A stretch of DNA of 64,000 bases from an uncultured Bacilli bacterium (lineage in GTDB: Bacteria; Bacillota_I; Bacilli_A; RF39; UBA660): contig CAKOSN010000006.1 in the NCBI GenBank assembly GCA_934102255.1, positions 1 through 64,000 on the forward strand, written 5' to 3'. The position numbers were made by a program, and so were the translations under genes. Positions 16,813-27,368 of this stretch are shown in pieces. The stretch's first letter is position 1, and each line of letters begins with the position of its first letter. The notes under the pieces are model-generated. The model searched no databases. It had not been told where the DNA came from and was given only the letters and a program-made list of their open reading frames with translations.

Positions 16813-16887
16813 TTAATTTCTGTTTCCAGAATCTAATATTCTTGCAATTAAAACAAGAATGACGATAAGTACAACTAAGTACTCCAT
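16813..16887 (-). CDS. 24-residue hydrophobic peptide, type I toxin candidate, copy 2
   Basis: ATG at 16885-16887 is preceded by GGGAG at 6 bases. The product begins MEYLVVLIVILVLIARILD and ends in a short polar Ser/Gly/Asn/Arg tail: a single membrane helix. It aligns along its full length with copies at 16304-16378 and 38042-38116 (invariant MEYLV, the helix and a D/E just after it). The surrounding small RNA and leader are duplicated with it. It is too short for normal gene calling. No database family is claimed. Confidence 0.78.
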   Translation of the reverse strand: MEYLVVLIVILVLIARILDSGNRN

Positions 16888-17050
16888 TAAGGTCTCCCTT
16901 CATATGGACCACCACCTCTCCATTTCTAAAAAAATTTTAAATATGGACCGAGTTCAAAACACCTAACTATCAAATGTATCTATCTAATATGGTACCATAA
17001 AGACCAGTATAAATCTACTTAAAATAGTCAATATATTCATTTTTAATTTA
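16888..17050 (-). promoter_or_regulatory. Conserved 5' leader of toxin-like mRNA, copy 2
   Basis: Nearly identical to the copy 1 leader over about 100 bases (TATCTATCTAATATGGTACC, AAAGACCAGTATAAATCTAC on the plus strand). It keeps GATACATTTGA, GGTGTTTT and CTCGGTCCA, also found in the facing RNA. It ends just before ylbE. Confidence 0.6.
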
Positions 17051-17062
17051 ATAATTTTAAAA

Positions 17063-17284
17063 TTATTTTAATGTACTTAAAAGCGTACTGATTAAATCAA
17101 TATTATCAATAGTCTTACTAATCTTATCAGTAACTCTTAAACCATATTTATCTTTAACAAAATTACTAAAATTTTCAAACTCATTCTTATTACGATTTAA
17201 TTTCTTTATGTAATAAGAATTTTCTTTTAAATAATTATAATAATTTTTAGTATTTTTAATTTTATACTGTAAATCTAATTCCAT
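17063..17284 (-). CDS. ylbE: YlbE-like protein
   Basis: The 73-residue protein contains YYNYLKENSYYIKKLNRNKNEFENF (split here as YYNYLKENSYYIKKL and NRNKNEFENF), matching the N-terminal signature of YlbE-like proteins (a proline/tyrosine-type 'YLKENPEWYRKLSRNP' pattern). It directly follows a YlbD homologue, the same order as ylbD-ylbE in Bacillus subtilis. The start ATG is preceded by GGAG at 7 bases and lies just after the ylbD stop. The function is unknown. The C-terminal 30 residues extend beyond the usual core. Confidence 0.7.
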   Translation of the reverse strand: MELDLQYKIKNTKNYYNYLKENSYYIKKLNRNKNEFENFSNFVKDKYGLRVTDKISKTIDNIDLISTLLSTLK

Positions 17285-17286
17285 TA

Positions 17287-17661
17287 TCAATCTCCAAAAA
17301 ACTTATCTAATGGTCTAGGACTTTTTGGTCCTTTAGGAATACTATTAACATTGCTAGCGCCTTTACTGGTTAATTCTTCAATGAATCCTAATGCCTTCTG
17401 AGCTGTCTTAATATGTTCTTGTAAACTATCAACATCAATATTTTTCATTAAATCCTTAATACTCCCAATGGATTCATTACTACTTCTACTTGCCGTATCA
17501 TTTGTAAAATTTAAATATGGACTCCAAGCCGTACTATCTTCACCATAAATATCATATATTTCATATAATTTTTGAATCGAACTATCTTTATTATTTCTTA
17601 AATATTCTGTAATTTTGGGGTATTTTCGTAAAAATTCTTTAAATGCTTCCTTTTTATCCAT
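17287..17661 (-). CDS. ylbD: YlbD-like (putative spore-coat family) protein
   Basis: The N-terminus KEAFKEFLRKYPKITEYLRN, then the YGEDSTAWSPYL motif near residues 37-50, fit the YlbD_coat family (about 130 residues in Bacillus; 124 here). The family name comes from a coat association in B. subtilis; whether it is sporulation-related here is unknown. Its ribosome site AGGTGA lies inside the 3' arm of a terminator hairpin following parC, so translation may depend on that structure. It is coupled to ylbE. Confidence 0.75.
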   Translation of the reverse strand: MDKKEAFKEFLRKYPKITEYLRNNKDSSIQKLYEIYDIYGEDSTAWSPYLNFTNDTASRSSNESIGSIKDLMKNIDVDSLQEHIKTAQKALGFIEELTSKGASNVNSIPKGPKSPRPLDKFFGD

Positions 17662-17664
17662 AAA

Positions 17665-17704
17665 AAAATCACCTACTAAATTTTATTTATTAGTAAGTGA
17701 TTTT
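17665..17704 (-). terminator. Terminator after parC overlapping the ylbD ribosome site
   Basis: Minus strand: AAAATCACTTACTAA pairs with TTAGTAGGTGATTTT (15 positions, one G-T type mismatch) and is followed by T7. The 3' arm contains the AGGTGA ribosome-binding site of ylbD. It could act as a terminator for parC transcripts and as a sequestering hairpin for ylbD on read-through transcripts. Confidence 0.75.
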
Positions 17705-17710
17705 ATTTAT

Positions 17711-20275
17711 CTAAATTTTAAATTCATCAAAGAAATCATTCAAAGAAACTTGTTCTTCTTTATGTCTTTCTTCCTTTTTCTCTTCTATCTCTGATTCTTG
17801 TGTTTCTTCAACTACTTTATCATTATTTTCTTCTAAAGTTTTAACTTCTTCTTTAGTGTCTTTATTATTTTTTAAGCTACTATCAACAACGGTACTTGTA
17901 AATACATCATCTATTTTATATCTGCTTATTGTCCCACCAGTTGATTTTAAATCTAAAATAGAAATATCAGTATTTTTTATCTTAGTAATTTCATTATCAC
18001 ATTTTAATAATAATTCATCTTTACCATCAGTAAGTAAAACTCTAATAATTTTATAATCAAAAGATTTAACTTTCTTAATTAATGTACTTCCTTTTTTAGC
18101 ACGATTATGTGTTTCTAGTTCGCTTACTTTTACTCTCTTAGCTGTTTTATTATTAGTAAATATGCTTAAATATTCACTTGAATCTAGAGATAAGCCAGCT
18201 ACTAAGAAGTCATCTTTTAAGTTCATACCCTTAACGCCAGAAGCACGAGCACCAACTACTGGGATTTCTTCAGTATCAATATTCACATAATAACCAGATT
18301 CACTTATTAAAATAGTTCTTGGCTTACTTTGATTTACCGCAATTACTTCATCGTTATCTTTTAATTTGAAAGCAAGCATAGCTTTAGAATAACGACTGAC
18401 AACAAAGTCTTTTAAAATTGATTGCTTTACTAAACCATTCTTAGTTACAAAAGTAATTTTTTCTTCAGGATTTTTAAGTATAAAGGCTCCAACTATATAT
18501 TCTGATTCAGCTAAACCAGTAACTAAATTATTAATATGTTTACCTAAATCTTTCCATTTTCCTTCAAAAATAGTATGAACTGGTACATATAAATATTGTC
18601 CTAAATTAGTAAATATTACTAAATTATCTAAAGTTGATACTTCAAATAAATATTTTAGATAATCACCAGGTTTTAAAGTTGTTTCATCACCATTACTTGA
18701 AGTATAACTCTTCATTGAAACACGTTTAATATAACCTTCATTAGATAATGCTACCATAACATTTTCTTTAGTTATTAAATCGGTAGTATCTAATTTAATA
18801 TCTACAATTTCATCAACTATTTCTGTTCTTCTTGGAGTTGGATAATCTTTCTTAATCTTCTTTAACTCATATTTCATAACTTCTTTTAATTTTTCTTCAT
18901 TACTTAAAATAAGTTCTAGAGCTTTAATATATTTTACTAAGTTATCATGTTCTTCTTGTAGTGCTAAAACATCAGTATTAGTTAAACGATATAATTGTAA
19001 AACAACTATTGCCTCAGCTTGTTCAGCATTGAAATTAAACTCTTTCATCAAGTTTTCTTTAGCATCTGTCTTATTTTTAGAAGCACGGATAGTCTTAATA
19101 ACTGCATCTAAAATATCCATCATTTTTAAGAAACCATCAACAATGTTCAAACGTTTTTGATAAGCCTCTAAATCAAACTTACTACGTCTCGTAATAACTT
19201 CTTTTTGATGAGCAATATAAGCATCAAGTAAAGGTAAAATACCTAAAGTCATTGGTCGTTTATTAACAATCGCAACCATATTATAGTTATAAGAAACTTG
19301 TAAATCAGTATTTTTAAGTAAATAATTTATTATTAAATCACTATTGGCATTAGCTTTTAAATCAATAGCAATTCTAATTCCTGTACGGTCAGTTTCATCT
19401 CGAACCTCAGCTATACCATCGATCTTTTTATCAATTCTAATAGCATCAATTTTAGCAACCATCATAGCTTTATTAACTTCAAATGGAATTTCGGTGATAA
19501 TTATTTGTTCTTTACCTTTAGTTTTTACAACTTCATATTTACTACGAACAATAACACGACCACGACCAGTTGAGAAAGCATCAATGATGCCATTTTTGCC
19601 CATACAAATGCCACCAGTTGGAAAATCAGGTCCTTTTACAATATCTAAAATTGTTTCTAAACGACAATTTGGACTATCTATTCTTTTGATAGTAGCATCA
19701 ATTATTTCGCCTAAATTATGCGGTGGAATATTAGTAGCATAACCTGCGGAAATTCCATTAGTCCCATTTACTAAAAGGGCAGGAAACTTTGCTGGTAATA
19801 CAGTTGGTTCCAATAAGGTATCATCGAAATTAGGAGCCCACTCTACTGTCCCCTTATCTAAATCTTTTAACAATTCATTAGCAACCTTAGAAAGTCTAGC
19901 CTCAGTATAACGATAAGCCGCCGCCCCATCACCATCAATTGACCCATTGTTACCATGAATATCAATTAAAGGCATTGATTGTTTCCACCATTGTGACATA
20001 CGAACCATAGCATCATAAACTGATGAATCGCCATGTGGATGGAATTTACCTAAAACATCACCAACGGTTTTAGCACATTTAGTAAAAGGATGAGCCGAAT
20101 CATTATGATTAATATACATATCATATAAAATTCTTCTTTGAACTGGTTTTAAACCATCACGAACATCGGGAATTGCACGGTCTTGAATAATTTCTTTAGC
20201 ATACGCTCCAAAACGCAAACCCATTATTTCTTCTAAAGCATATTCTTGAATTTTCTTTACTGTTTCATTCTGCAT
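17711..20275 (-). CDS. parC: DNA topoisomerase IV subunit A
   Basis: The N-terminal breakage-reunion domain has the active-site Tyr in AAYRYTEARL (about residue 123) and the HGDSSVYDA quinolone region (Ser84, Asp88). The C-terminal beta-pinwheel lacks the GyrA-box (QRRGG) and carries the ParC-type segment LYVPVHTIFEGKWKDLGKHI. This identifies ParC rather than GyrA. The enzyme decatenates daughter chromosomes with ParE. The start ATG follows AGAGGGTG, and an alternative GTG three codons earlier overlaps parE. A Glu/Lys-rich tail of about 40 residues ends the protein. Confidence 0.93.
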   Translation of the reverse strand: MQNETVKKIQEYALEEIMGLRFGAYAKEIIQDRAIPDVRDGLKPVQRRILYDMYINHNDSAHPFTKCAKTVGDVLGKFHPHGDSSVYDAMVRMSQWWKQSMPLIDIHGNNGSIDGDGAAAYRYTEARLSKVANELLKDLDKGTVEWAPNFDDTLLEPTVLPAKFPALLVNGTNGISAGYATNIPPHNLGEIIDATIKRIDSPNCRLETILDIVKGPDFPTGGICMGKNGIIDAFSTGRGRVIVRSKYEVVKTKGKEQIIITEIPFEVNKAMMVAKIDAIRIDKKIDGIAEVRDETDRTGIRIAIDLKANANSDLIINYLLKNTDLQVSYNYNMVAIVNKRPMTLGILPLLDAYIAHQKEVITRRSKFDLEAYQKRLNIVDGFLKMMDILDAVIKTIRASKNKTDAKENLMKEFNFNAEQAEAIVVLQLYRLTNTDVLALQEEHDNLVKYIKALELILSNEEKLKEVMKYELKKIKKDYPTPRRTEIVDEIVDIKLDTTDLITKENVMVALSNEGYIKRVSMKSYTSSNGDETTLKPGDYLKYLFEVSTLDNLVIFTNLGQYLYVPVHTIFEGKWKDLGKHINNLVTGLAESEYIVGAFILKNPEEKITFVTKNGLVKQSILKDFVVSRYSKAMLAFKLKDNDEVIAVNQSKPRTILISESGYYVNIDTEEIPVVGARASGVKGMNLKDDFLVAGLSLDSSEYLSIFTNNKTAKRVKVSELETHNRAKKGSTLIKKVKSFDYKIIRVLLTDGKDELLLKCDNEITKIKNTDISILDLKSTGGTISRYKIDDVFTSTVVDSSLKNNKDTKEEVKTLEENNDKVVEETQESEIEEKKEERHKEEQVSLNDFFDEFKI

Positions 20276-20280
20276 TTTCT

Positions 20281-22200
<1,920 letters not shown>

Positions 22201-22255
22201 TTAATACATTACCATAATTTTTAAAATTTTACTAGTTTCATAGCCGATTTTTCAG

Positions 22256-22289
22256 AAAAAAAGTGCCATTATTCCTTAGAATAACAGCC
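22256..22289 (-). terminator. Rho-independent terminator of the surface-protein gene
   Basis: Minus strand: GCTGTTATTC-TAAG-GAATAATGGC forms a 10-bp stem with two G-T pairs, followed by AC and a run of T (22256-22262). It sits just after the stop at 22295. Confidence 0.75.
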
Positions 22290-22294
22290 TTTTC

Positions 22295-23509
22295 TTAGTT
22301 AATACGATATGGATTATTTATAGTACCATTGCCCGATTTTAAAGAGCCTTGTTTTAAGTTGATAACAGGTTTTACTCCAATATTAGCAGTTACATCATTT
22401 GTACTATCACTGCCGCCACCATTATGGTCATAACGCATATAAGCTCTGTTGCTTTGAAATGAATATGCTGACATCGTCCAATAATAATTTCCTACATAAA
22501 AATAATATTTTTCATTTTTAACAAAATTCGAACCTCCACCAATAATTATTTCATCAATACTTATAATTCCTATAGGATACTTAAGTTTAGAATTACCAAT
22601 AGAAGCATTTACTGTGTAAGCATCATTTAATTGAATACAATTTAATTTTTCATTTTTATTATTTATATATTTGTGAGTATATGACGTTGTACTTTTTGCA
22701 TAACCAGTACCTGTATTATCACTAGTAAAAGTTCTATCATCACAAAATAAATTATCAGCCAAGTATTGTTCATGCTCTGTATCTTTTATATTGTTTTTAT
22801 ACCAGTTATCAACATATTTCTTGATTGTAGAATCATTGATATTTGCATGTGTTTCTTCGTATATTGATGAACCAGGTGTTCCATACATATAACCGACATA
22901 AGCATTATCATCAGTCTTTTCATTAAAAGCACTAGTGCCAATTATTCTATCATCACTAGCCTCACCATTTTCATGAATAGTCGTTCCGTCATATATTATT
23001 CTTATCGAATTATCACCATTTGTTCTTACGATACGCCAATAAAATCCTGCAAAATAAACATAATTATTAGAAACGTTGCCTCGATAATAATAACTAGTAC
23101 CATAATTATCTGGTGCACTACATAGTAAAGAATTTTCTGATTCAGCACTTGTTACATTAACAGAACCATCACTATTGACAGTTGGACACTTACCTGTTGT
23201 ATCCAACTCATCTTTTATCGAATTAGTAATGGTATCTTCTTTAAAATAAACATTACATTTAGATTTTTTACTCATATTAGTCGTAAGTAAGCCCCAACTA
23301 GTATAGTCCCACTCACCAGAAGAGTCATTATCACATTCTATTTTATCAACATAATAACCGCTATCCTTAGCTGGAACGTTATCAGAATACTCGTCATTAA
23401 CATAAATGCCAATAATATTTTTAGTACTTCCATTATTTAATTTAAAAATTAATAAACAAAGACTACCAAATATCACCAAATTAATAATTATCAAATACTT
23501 CTTCTTCAC
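22295..23509 (-). CDS. Signal-anchored surface protein with DUF6273-like domain, about 404 aa
   Basis: A lysine start and hydrophobic helix (KKKYLIIINLVIFGSLCLLI) anchor the protein. The exported part contains FYWRIVRTNGDNSIRIIYDG and a C-terminal YYWTMSAYSF...GVKPVINLK, the pattern of DUF6273-type extracellular domains. It has several cysteines (CSAPD, FCDDRTF, LNCIQL). I place the start at a GTG (23507-23509) with AGGTG 7 bases upstream; an in-frame GTG 13 codons earlier is possible. It is monocistronic with its own terminator. Role unknown. Confidence 0.75.
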   Translation of the reverse strand: MKKKYLIIINLVIFGSLCLLIFKLNNGSTKNIIGIYVNDEYSDNVPAKDSGYYVDKIECDNDSSGEWDYTSWGLLTTNMSKKSKCNVYFKEDTITNSIKDELDTTGKCPTVNSDGSVNVTSAESENSLLCSAPDNYGTSYYYRGNVSNNYVYFAGFYWRIVRTNGDNSIRIIYDGTTIHENGEASDDRIIGTSAFNEKTDDNAYVGYMYGTPGSSIYEETHANINDSTIKKYVDNWYKNNIKDTEHEQYLADNLFCDDRTFTSDNTGTGYAKSTTSYTHKYINNKNEKLNCIQLNDAYTVNASIGNSKLKYPIGIISIDEIIIGGGSNFVKNEKYYFYVGNYYWTMSAYSFQSNRAYMRYDHNGGGSDSTNDVTANIGVKPVINLKQGSLKSGNGTINNPYRIN

Positions 23510-23891
23510 AAAACAGCACCTATTTTCCTTCTTTACAAAAATTGACACTTTTCGTAGAGTTTATTACTTTATGAAACACCAGGTGAATGCTGGCTTCAAA
23601 CCCCTTTTGACCAGAAATTTGACCACAATAGAACTCTCACTCATTTTTTACTTGACGCCTTTAAAGCCTGATAAATCAAGACAACTTGACACTTTTTTCT
23701 GACCATAATTTTGACCATAAAAAGAAAAGAATTATATAGAAAATAGCCCATTTTTATGATATATTTAATGTATAAATTAAAAATAGATAACGAGTTTTGG
23801 CTTTCATAGAGTAATAAACTCTATGAAATTTTTTGTCTCGCAAGCCAAAACAAAAAAACAGGTCGCCCTGCTTTTCATAATCATATAACAA
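23510..23891. other. Intergenic region with nested inverted repeats and clustered TTGAC motifs
   Basis: GTTTTGGCTT (23794-23803) pairs with AAGCCAAAAC (23842-23851), and inside it TTCATAGAGT (23803-23812) pairs with ACTCTATGAA (23818-23827) followed by T-rich sequence. A degenerate copy of the inner arm occurs inverted at about 23553-23572. Between 23605 and 23720 the plus strand carries repeated TTGACC/TTGACA motifs. No credible gene is seen; a 98-codon plus-strand frame here has no ribosome site. Confidence 0.5.
23852..23874 (-). terminator. Terminator of thrS with GCGA tetraloop
   Basis: On the minus strand GCAGG-GCGA-CCTG is followed by T7. The GNRA-type tetraloop and T-run make a compact, convincing rho-independent terminator 20 bases past the thrS stop. 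Confidence 0.8.
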
Positions 23892-25646
23892 CTATCTAGT
23901 TTTATTTTCAATTTCTTCTTTAACTTTATTTACAAATTCATCTAAAGACAATGTGACTTTTTCTTCACTTTGACTAGTTCTATAAGTAATAGTTTTATTT
24001 TGTTTCTCATTATCTCCAAGTACTAAGATATAAGGATACTTACTCATTATTGCCTCACGCATCTTATATCCAACTTTTTCTTCTCTATCATCAAGATTTA
24101 CTCTAATACCATTCTTTCTTAATAACTCTTCTACTTCTTTAGCATATTCTAAATGATAATTATTATTAACAGGAATAATATTTACTTGATGAGGAGCAAG
24201 CCATAATGGTAGATAACCTTTTGTTTCTTCTAAAAGGAAAGCAATAAATCTATCAAGTGAACCTAAAATAGCGCGGTGAATAACTACTGGTCTTACCTTT
24301 TCATTATCTTCATTAATATATTCTAACTCAAATCTTTCTGGTAATTGATAATCTAATTGAACTGTTGATAAAGTTTCATCATGACCGATAGCACTTCTTA
24401 CTTGAACATCAATCTTTGGTCCATAGAAAGCAGCTTCACCTTCAGCTTCATAATATTCATGACCTGTATTTTTTAAAATAGTTCTTAGAGCGTTTTCACT
24501 CTTTTCCCATAATTCATCATTGCCAAAATACTTATCAACATTCTTTGTATCTCTTAAAGATAATCTAAATTTAAAATCTTTAAAACCAAAATCTTTATAA
24601 ACATCTAAAATCAAATCAATTACACCTTTAACTTCAGATTCAATTTGGTCTGGACGGCAGAAAATATGAGAATCATTTTGCGTAAATGCTCTAGTTCTTT
24701 CAATACCACATACAGCGCCACTTGCTTCATACCTAAAATCGTTAGCAATCTCAGCGATTCTAATAGGTAAATCACGATAAGAATGTAATCTATTTTTAAA
24801 CATCATCATATGATGTGGACAATTCATTGGTCTTAAAACGTAAGCTTCATCATCAAGTTCCATTTCAGGGAACATATCATCTTTATAATGGTCCCAGTGT
24901 CCTGATGTTTTATAAAGTTCAACATTACCAAGAGAAGGAGTCATTACATGTTGATAACCTAAAGAAATTTCTTTATCCATAATATAATCAACTAAACTAC
25001 GACGAACAATAAAGCCATTTGGTAACCACATAGGGAGTCCTTTTCCTACTAAATCACTAAACATGAATATACCTAGGTCTTTACCTAATTTTCTGTGGTC
25101 TCTTGCTTTAGCATCTTCTAATTCAGCTAAATGTTTTTCTAAAGCTTCTGGTGTATCAAAGCAAACACCATATACTCTTTGTAACATCTTGTTTTTAGAG
25201 TCCCCTTTATAATAAGCACCACTAAATTTTAATAGTTTAAAATTTTTAAGTAACTTAACATTATCAACATGAGGGCCACGGCAAAGGTCAGTAAAATCAC
25301 CTTGACTATAACAAGTAATAACTTCATCTTCTGGCATATTTTCAATTAAATCTACCTTATATGGGTCATCTTTAAACATTTCTAATGCTTCTTGCTTACT
25401 AATTTCATGACGTATTATTTTTTTACCGTCTTTAGCAATTTTCTTCATTTCTTTTGAAATTTTTTCAATTTCTTCTTCTGTTAAAACCGTATTTCCTAAA
25501 TCCATATCATAATAGAAGCCTTCTTCTACTACTGGACCTACCCAAAATTTAGCATTTGGATATAAATGTTTAACAGCTTGTGCCATTAAATGCGCACATG
25601 AGTGATTTAACACACTTAAATTTTTATCTTCTTTAATATTTATCAT
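23892..25646 (-). CDS. thrS: Threonyl-tRNA synthetase lacking the TGS domain
   Basis: Class II synthetase that charges tRNA-Thr. The editing domain starts at once with LNHSCAHLMAQAVKHLYP (residues about 12-29, HxxxH). The catalytic core shows RPMNCPHHMMMF with the zinc-ligand Cys and motif 2/3 residues (FRYEASGA, AILGSLDRF). The anticodon-binding domain begins near LAPHQVNIIP. The usual about 60-residue N-terminal TGS domain is absent: the protein is 584 rather than about 640 residues and the gene upstream ends 2 bases away. It is controlled by a threonine T-box leader. Confidence 0.93.
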   Translation of the reverse strand: MINIKEDKNLSVLNHSCAHLMAQAVKHLYPNAKFWVGPVVEEGFYYDMDLGNTVLTEEEIEKISKEMKKIAKDGKKIIRHEISKQEALEMFKDDPYKVDLIENMPEDEVITCYSQGDFTDLCRGPHVDNVKLLKNFKLLKFSGAYYKGDSKNKMLQRVYGVCFDTPEALEKHLAELEDAKARDHRKLGKDLGIFMFSDLVGKGLPMWLPNGFIVRRSLVDYIMDKEISLGYQHVMTPSLGNVELYKTSGHWDHYKDDMFPEMELDDEAYVLRPMNCPHHMMMFKNRLHSYRDLPIRIAEIANDFRYEASGAVCGIERTRAFTQNDSHIFCRPDQIESEVKGVIDLILDVYKDFGFKDFKFRLSLRDTKNVDKYFGNDELWEKSENALRTILKNTGHEYYEAEGEAAFYGPKIDVQVRSAIGHDETLSTVQLDYQLPERFELEYINEDNEKVRPVVIHRAILGSLDRFIAFLLEETKGYLPLWLAPHQVNIIPVNNNYHLEYAKEVEELLRKNGIRVNLDDREEKVGYKMREAIMSKYPYILVLGDNEKQNKTITYRTSQSEEKVTLSLDEFVNKVKEEIENKTR

Positions 25647-25648
25647 TT

Positions 25649-25879
25649 CTATCTTCCTTTTCCACCTTTTTTATCATAATAGCCATAATCCATGCTAGAT
25701 TGCATAGCTCTAACTAATGCTTTTTTTACTTGGCCTTCTTCTTCCTTAAGGCTTACTTTTTCAGCCTCAGATACCGCAAAGGCTATCTTAAACTTAATAT
25801 CAAAAAGTTCTTGACGTTTTTGTTTAATAAAAGCTTCATATTCTTCTTTAGTCATCTGCGGCTTCATTTGCTCTCCCAT
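25649..25879 (-). CDS. Small charged helical protein in the thrS operon, 76 aa
   Basis: Directly downstream of the T-box terminator and 2 bases before thrS. The start MGEQMKPQ follows GGAGG; the longer frame into the T-box hairpin is not credible. The protein is a charged helix (MTKEEYEAFIKQKRQELFDIKF split as MTKEEYEAFIKQKR and QELFDIKF) ending in a Gly/Lys-rich tail (YYDKKGGKGR). It must be expressed under threonine starvation together with thrS. The family is not recognised. Confidence 0.75.
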   Translation of the reverse strand: MGEQMKPQMTKEEYEAFIKQKRQELFDIKFKIAFAVSEAEKVSLKEEEGQVKKALVRAMQSSMDYGYYDKKGGKGR

Positions 25880-25890
25880 AAAACCTCCAT

Positions 25891-26100
25891 AAAAAAACGC
25901 ACTAATCACCCCTAAAAGGAGCAATTAATGCGGTACCATCCTTCATTATACTTAATTACTATAACGGCCTTGACCGGACTAGTTTTGCTAGCCAATTCAT
26001 AGGTAGTAACTATTTAACTCTTTTATTTACTTCCCACCACTAGTAAACTCTCTTTAAAAAGACATTTAAATAATCTCGTCCTAATCAAAATTGTTAAATT
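25891..26100 (-). promoter_or_regulatory. T-box riboswitch (tRNA-Thr sensing) of the thrS operon
   Basis: The T-box sequence AAGGATGGTACCGCA lies at 25929-25944 on the minus strand. Just after it, GCATTAATTGCTCC pairs with GGGGTGATTAGTGC to form the terminator, with T7 at 25891-25897. Upstream, Stem I features (AGAGAG, then GGTGGGAA) are visible near 26030-26055. Candidate specifier codons ACT/ACC lie near 26000. Uncharged tRNA-Thr would stabilise the antiterminator and raise expression. Confidence 0.9.
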
Positions 26101-26101
26101 A

Positions 26102-26130
26102 ATTTTATGTCTATTTTCTTTACTTGTCAA
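26102..26130 (-). promoter_or_regulatory. Promoter of the thrS T-box leader
   Basis: Minus strand: consensus TTGACA at 26125-26130 and TAAAAT at 26102-26107 with a 17-base spacer. A strong vegetative promoter. Confidence 0.85.
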
Positions 26131-26134
26131 GATT

Positions 26135-26677
26135 TTAGAACACTTTTTTATTATCTGGATATATTTTTCTTAATACCAATCTTCTTCTTGACAATTCTTC
26201 TACTGTTTTTTTAGGCATTTGTAAATGATTTTTAGTAATATTTAATTGACCAGTAATATAATTTAATTTACCATCGTCTATCATTTCAAAATTATCTTTA
26301 TCTATATCAATAGAATAAGTAAAACCATTAATTTCTAACGCTCTTAAAAAAATATCATAATCAATAGTAATAGTCTTACAAAGAAAATCTAAATTACCCA
26401 AATAAGGCATACATACTACATCCTCTTTACTAACTGCATAATCTAAATGATTAGTCAAAATAACCTTAATATATTTTTTACCTTTAGACTTAAATAGTTT
26501 ATAATCACAGCATGCATCTACGCATAAATTATAAACAACCTCAGGATTTGGTTTGATATTATTTGCTACCTCTTTTTTAAAATCTTTATCTATTTCTTGC
26601 AAGTAACTTTCAAAAACTTGAGTATCACTTACTTTCTTTCCTAAATCTATGCCTTTTTTTAAAATTCCGTTATTCAT
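26135..26677 (-). CDS. Hypothetical protein, 180 aa
   Basis: Soluble protein without signal peptide or membrane segment. It has an alpha-rich first third and a beta-rich middle with a pair of cysteines (LCVDACCDYK), then a basic C-terminus (ELSRRRLVLRKIYP). It starts 15 bases after the lipoprotein gene stop, so the two are probably co-transcribed. No family recognised. A cytoplasmic partner of the lipoprotein is possible but unsupported. Confidence 0.75.
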   Translation of the reverse strand: MNNGILKKGIDLGKKVSDTQVFESYLQEIDKDFKKEVANNIKPNPEVVYNLCVDACCDYKLFKSKGKKYIKVILTNHLDYAVSKEDVVCMPYLGNLDFLCKTITIDYDIFLRALEINGFTYSIDIDKDNFEMIDDGKLNYITGQLNITKNHLQMPKKTVEELSRRRLVLRKIYPDNKKVF

Positions 26678-26692
26678 TTTTATAACCTTCCT

Positions 26693-27244
26693 TTATTTGC
26701 AAGTATTAGTTCTGCTTTTCTTTCTTAAGATGTTATTGCAATCAGCATCAGTACAAACAAATTTATCTTTTAAATAAAAGTTTCTGTCCCCATAAATACT
26801 TAGAGTACCGTCATCATTTAAAGAATATTCGCCCTTTTCTACTAAAGCATCAACATTATCTAAATTAGTACTATAAATAAATTGCTTCTTACTCTTTACT
26901 TCTAATTTTTCACTAGTAACAACAAAACTTTTCTTTTCAACCTTATCAACACCGTCTAAGTTTTTAACAAGTTCTACCAATTCCGTTGCTTTTGCATTTT
27001 CAGTAAAATACGTTGTAATAGAAGTATTACCTTTTTCAATAGAATCAATAATATCATAAGATTTATAATTTCCAAACTCTTTAATCTTATTTTCAATATT
27101 ACTAATTTGTTTATCAGTAACACCACTCTTAGTAACTATAATAGTTCCAAAAACTTCCGTACTTCTACACCAAGTACCTTTAAATTTATTGCATCCACTT
27201 AAAAGTAATAAAGACATTACTAACACTAAAATTTTCTTTTTCAT
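26693..27244 (-). CDS. Lipoprotein, 183 aa
   Basis: Signal peptide MKKKILVLVMSLLLLSGC with a clear lipobox; Cys18 would be lipidated and anchor the protein outside the membrane. The mature part is a small alpha/beta domain (residues about 35-130) and a C-terminal segment with CTDADC and a final Cys, possibly disulfide-linked. A Lys/Glu-rich pattern fits a surface role. No named family is recognised. Confidence 0.85.
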   Translation of the reverse strand: MKKKILVLVMSLLLLSGCNKFKGTWCRSTEVFGTIIVTKSGVTDKQISNIENKIKEFGNYKSYDIIDSIEKGNTSITTYFTENAKATELVELVKNLDGVDKVEKKSFVVTSEKLEVKSKKQFIYSTNLDNVDALVEKGEYSLNDDGTLSIYGDRNFYLKDKFVCTDADCNNILRKKSRTNTCK

Positions 27245-27368
27245 ATTTAATCAACCTCTTTTGATTTGTTACTATATCACAAGTTATTAAAACTTACAAG
27301 CCTTTTACTATCTAACTTATAATAATTATTCTTAACCTTCAACCACCTAACCTTTTTAAAGCTTTTTC

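Noticed and set aside
19344..19742. 132-codon plus-strand frame inside parC
   Set aside because: It is antisense to the conserved ParC catalytic region and has no ribosome site or family signal.
23406..23702. 98-codon plus-strand frame between the surface-protein gene and thrS
   Set aside because: It lacks a ribosome site, overlaps the surface-protein gene antisense, and its composition looks like non-coding repeats. No family was recognised.
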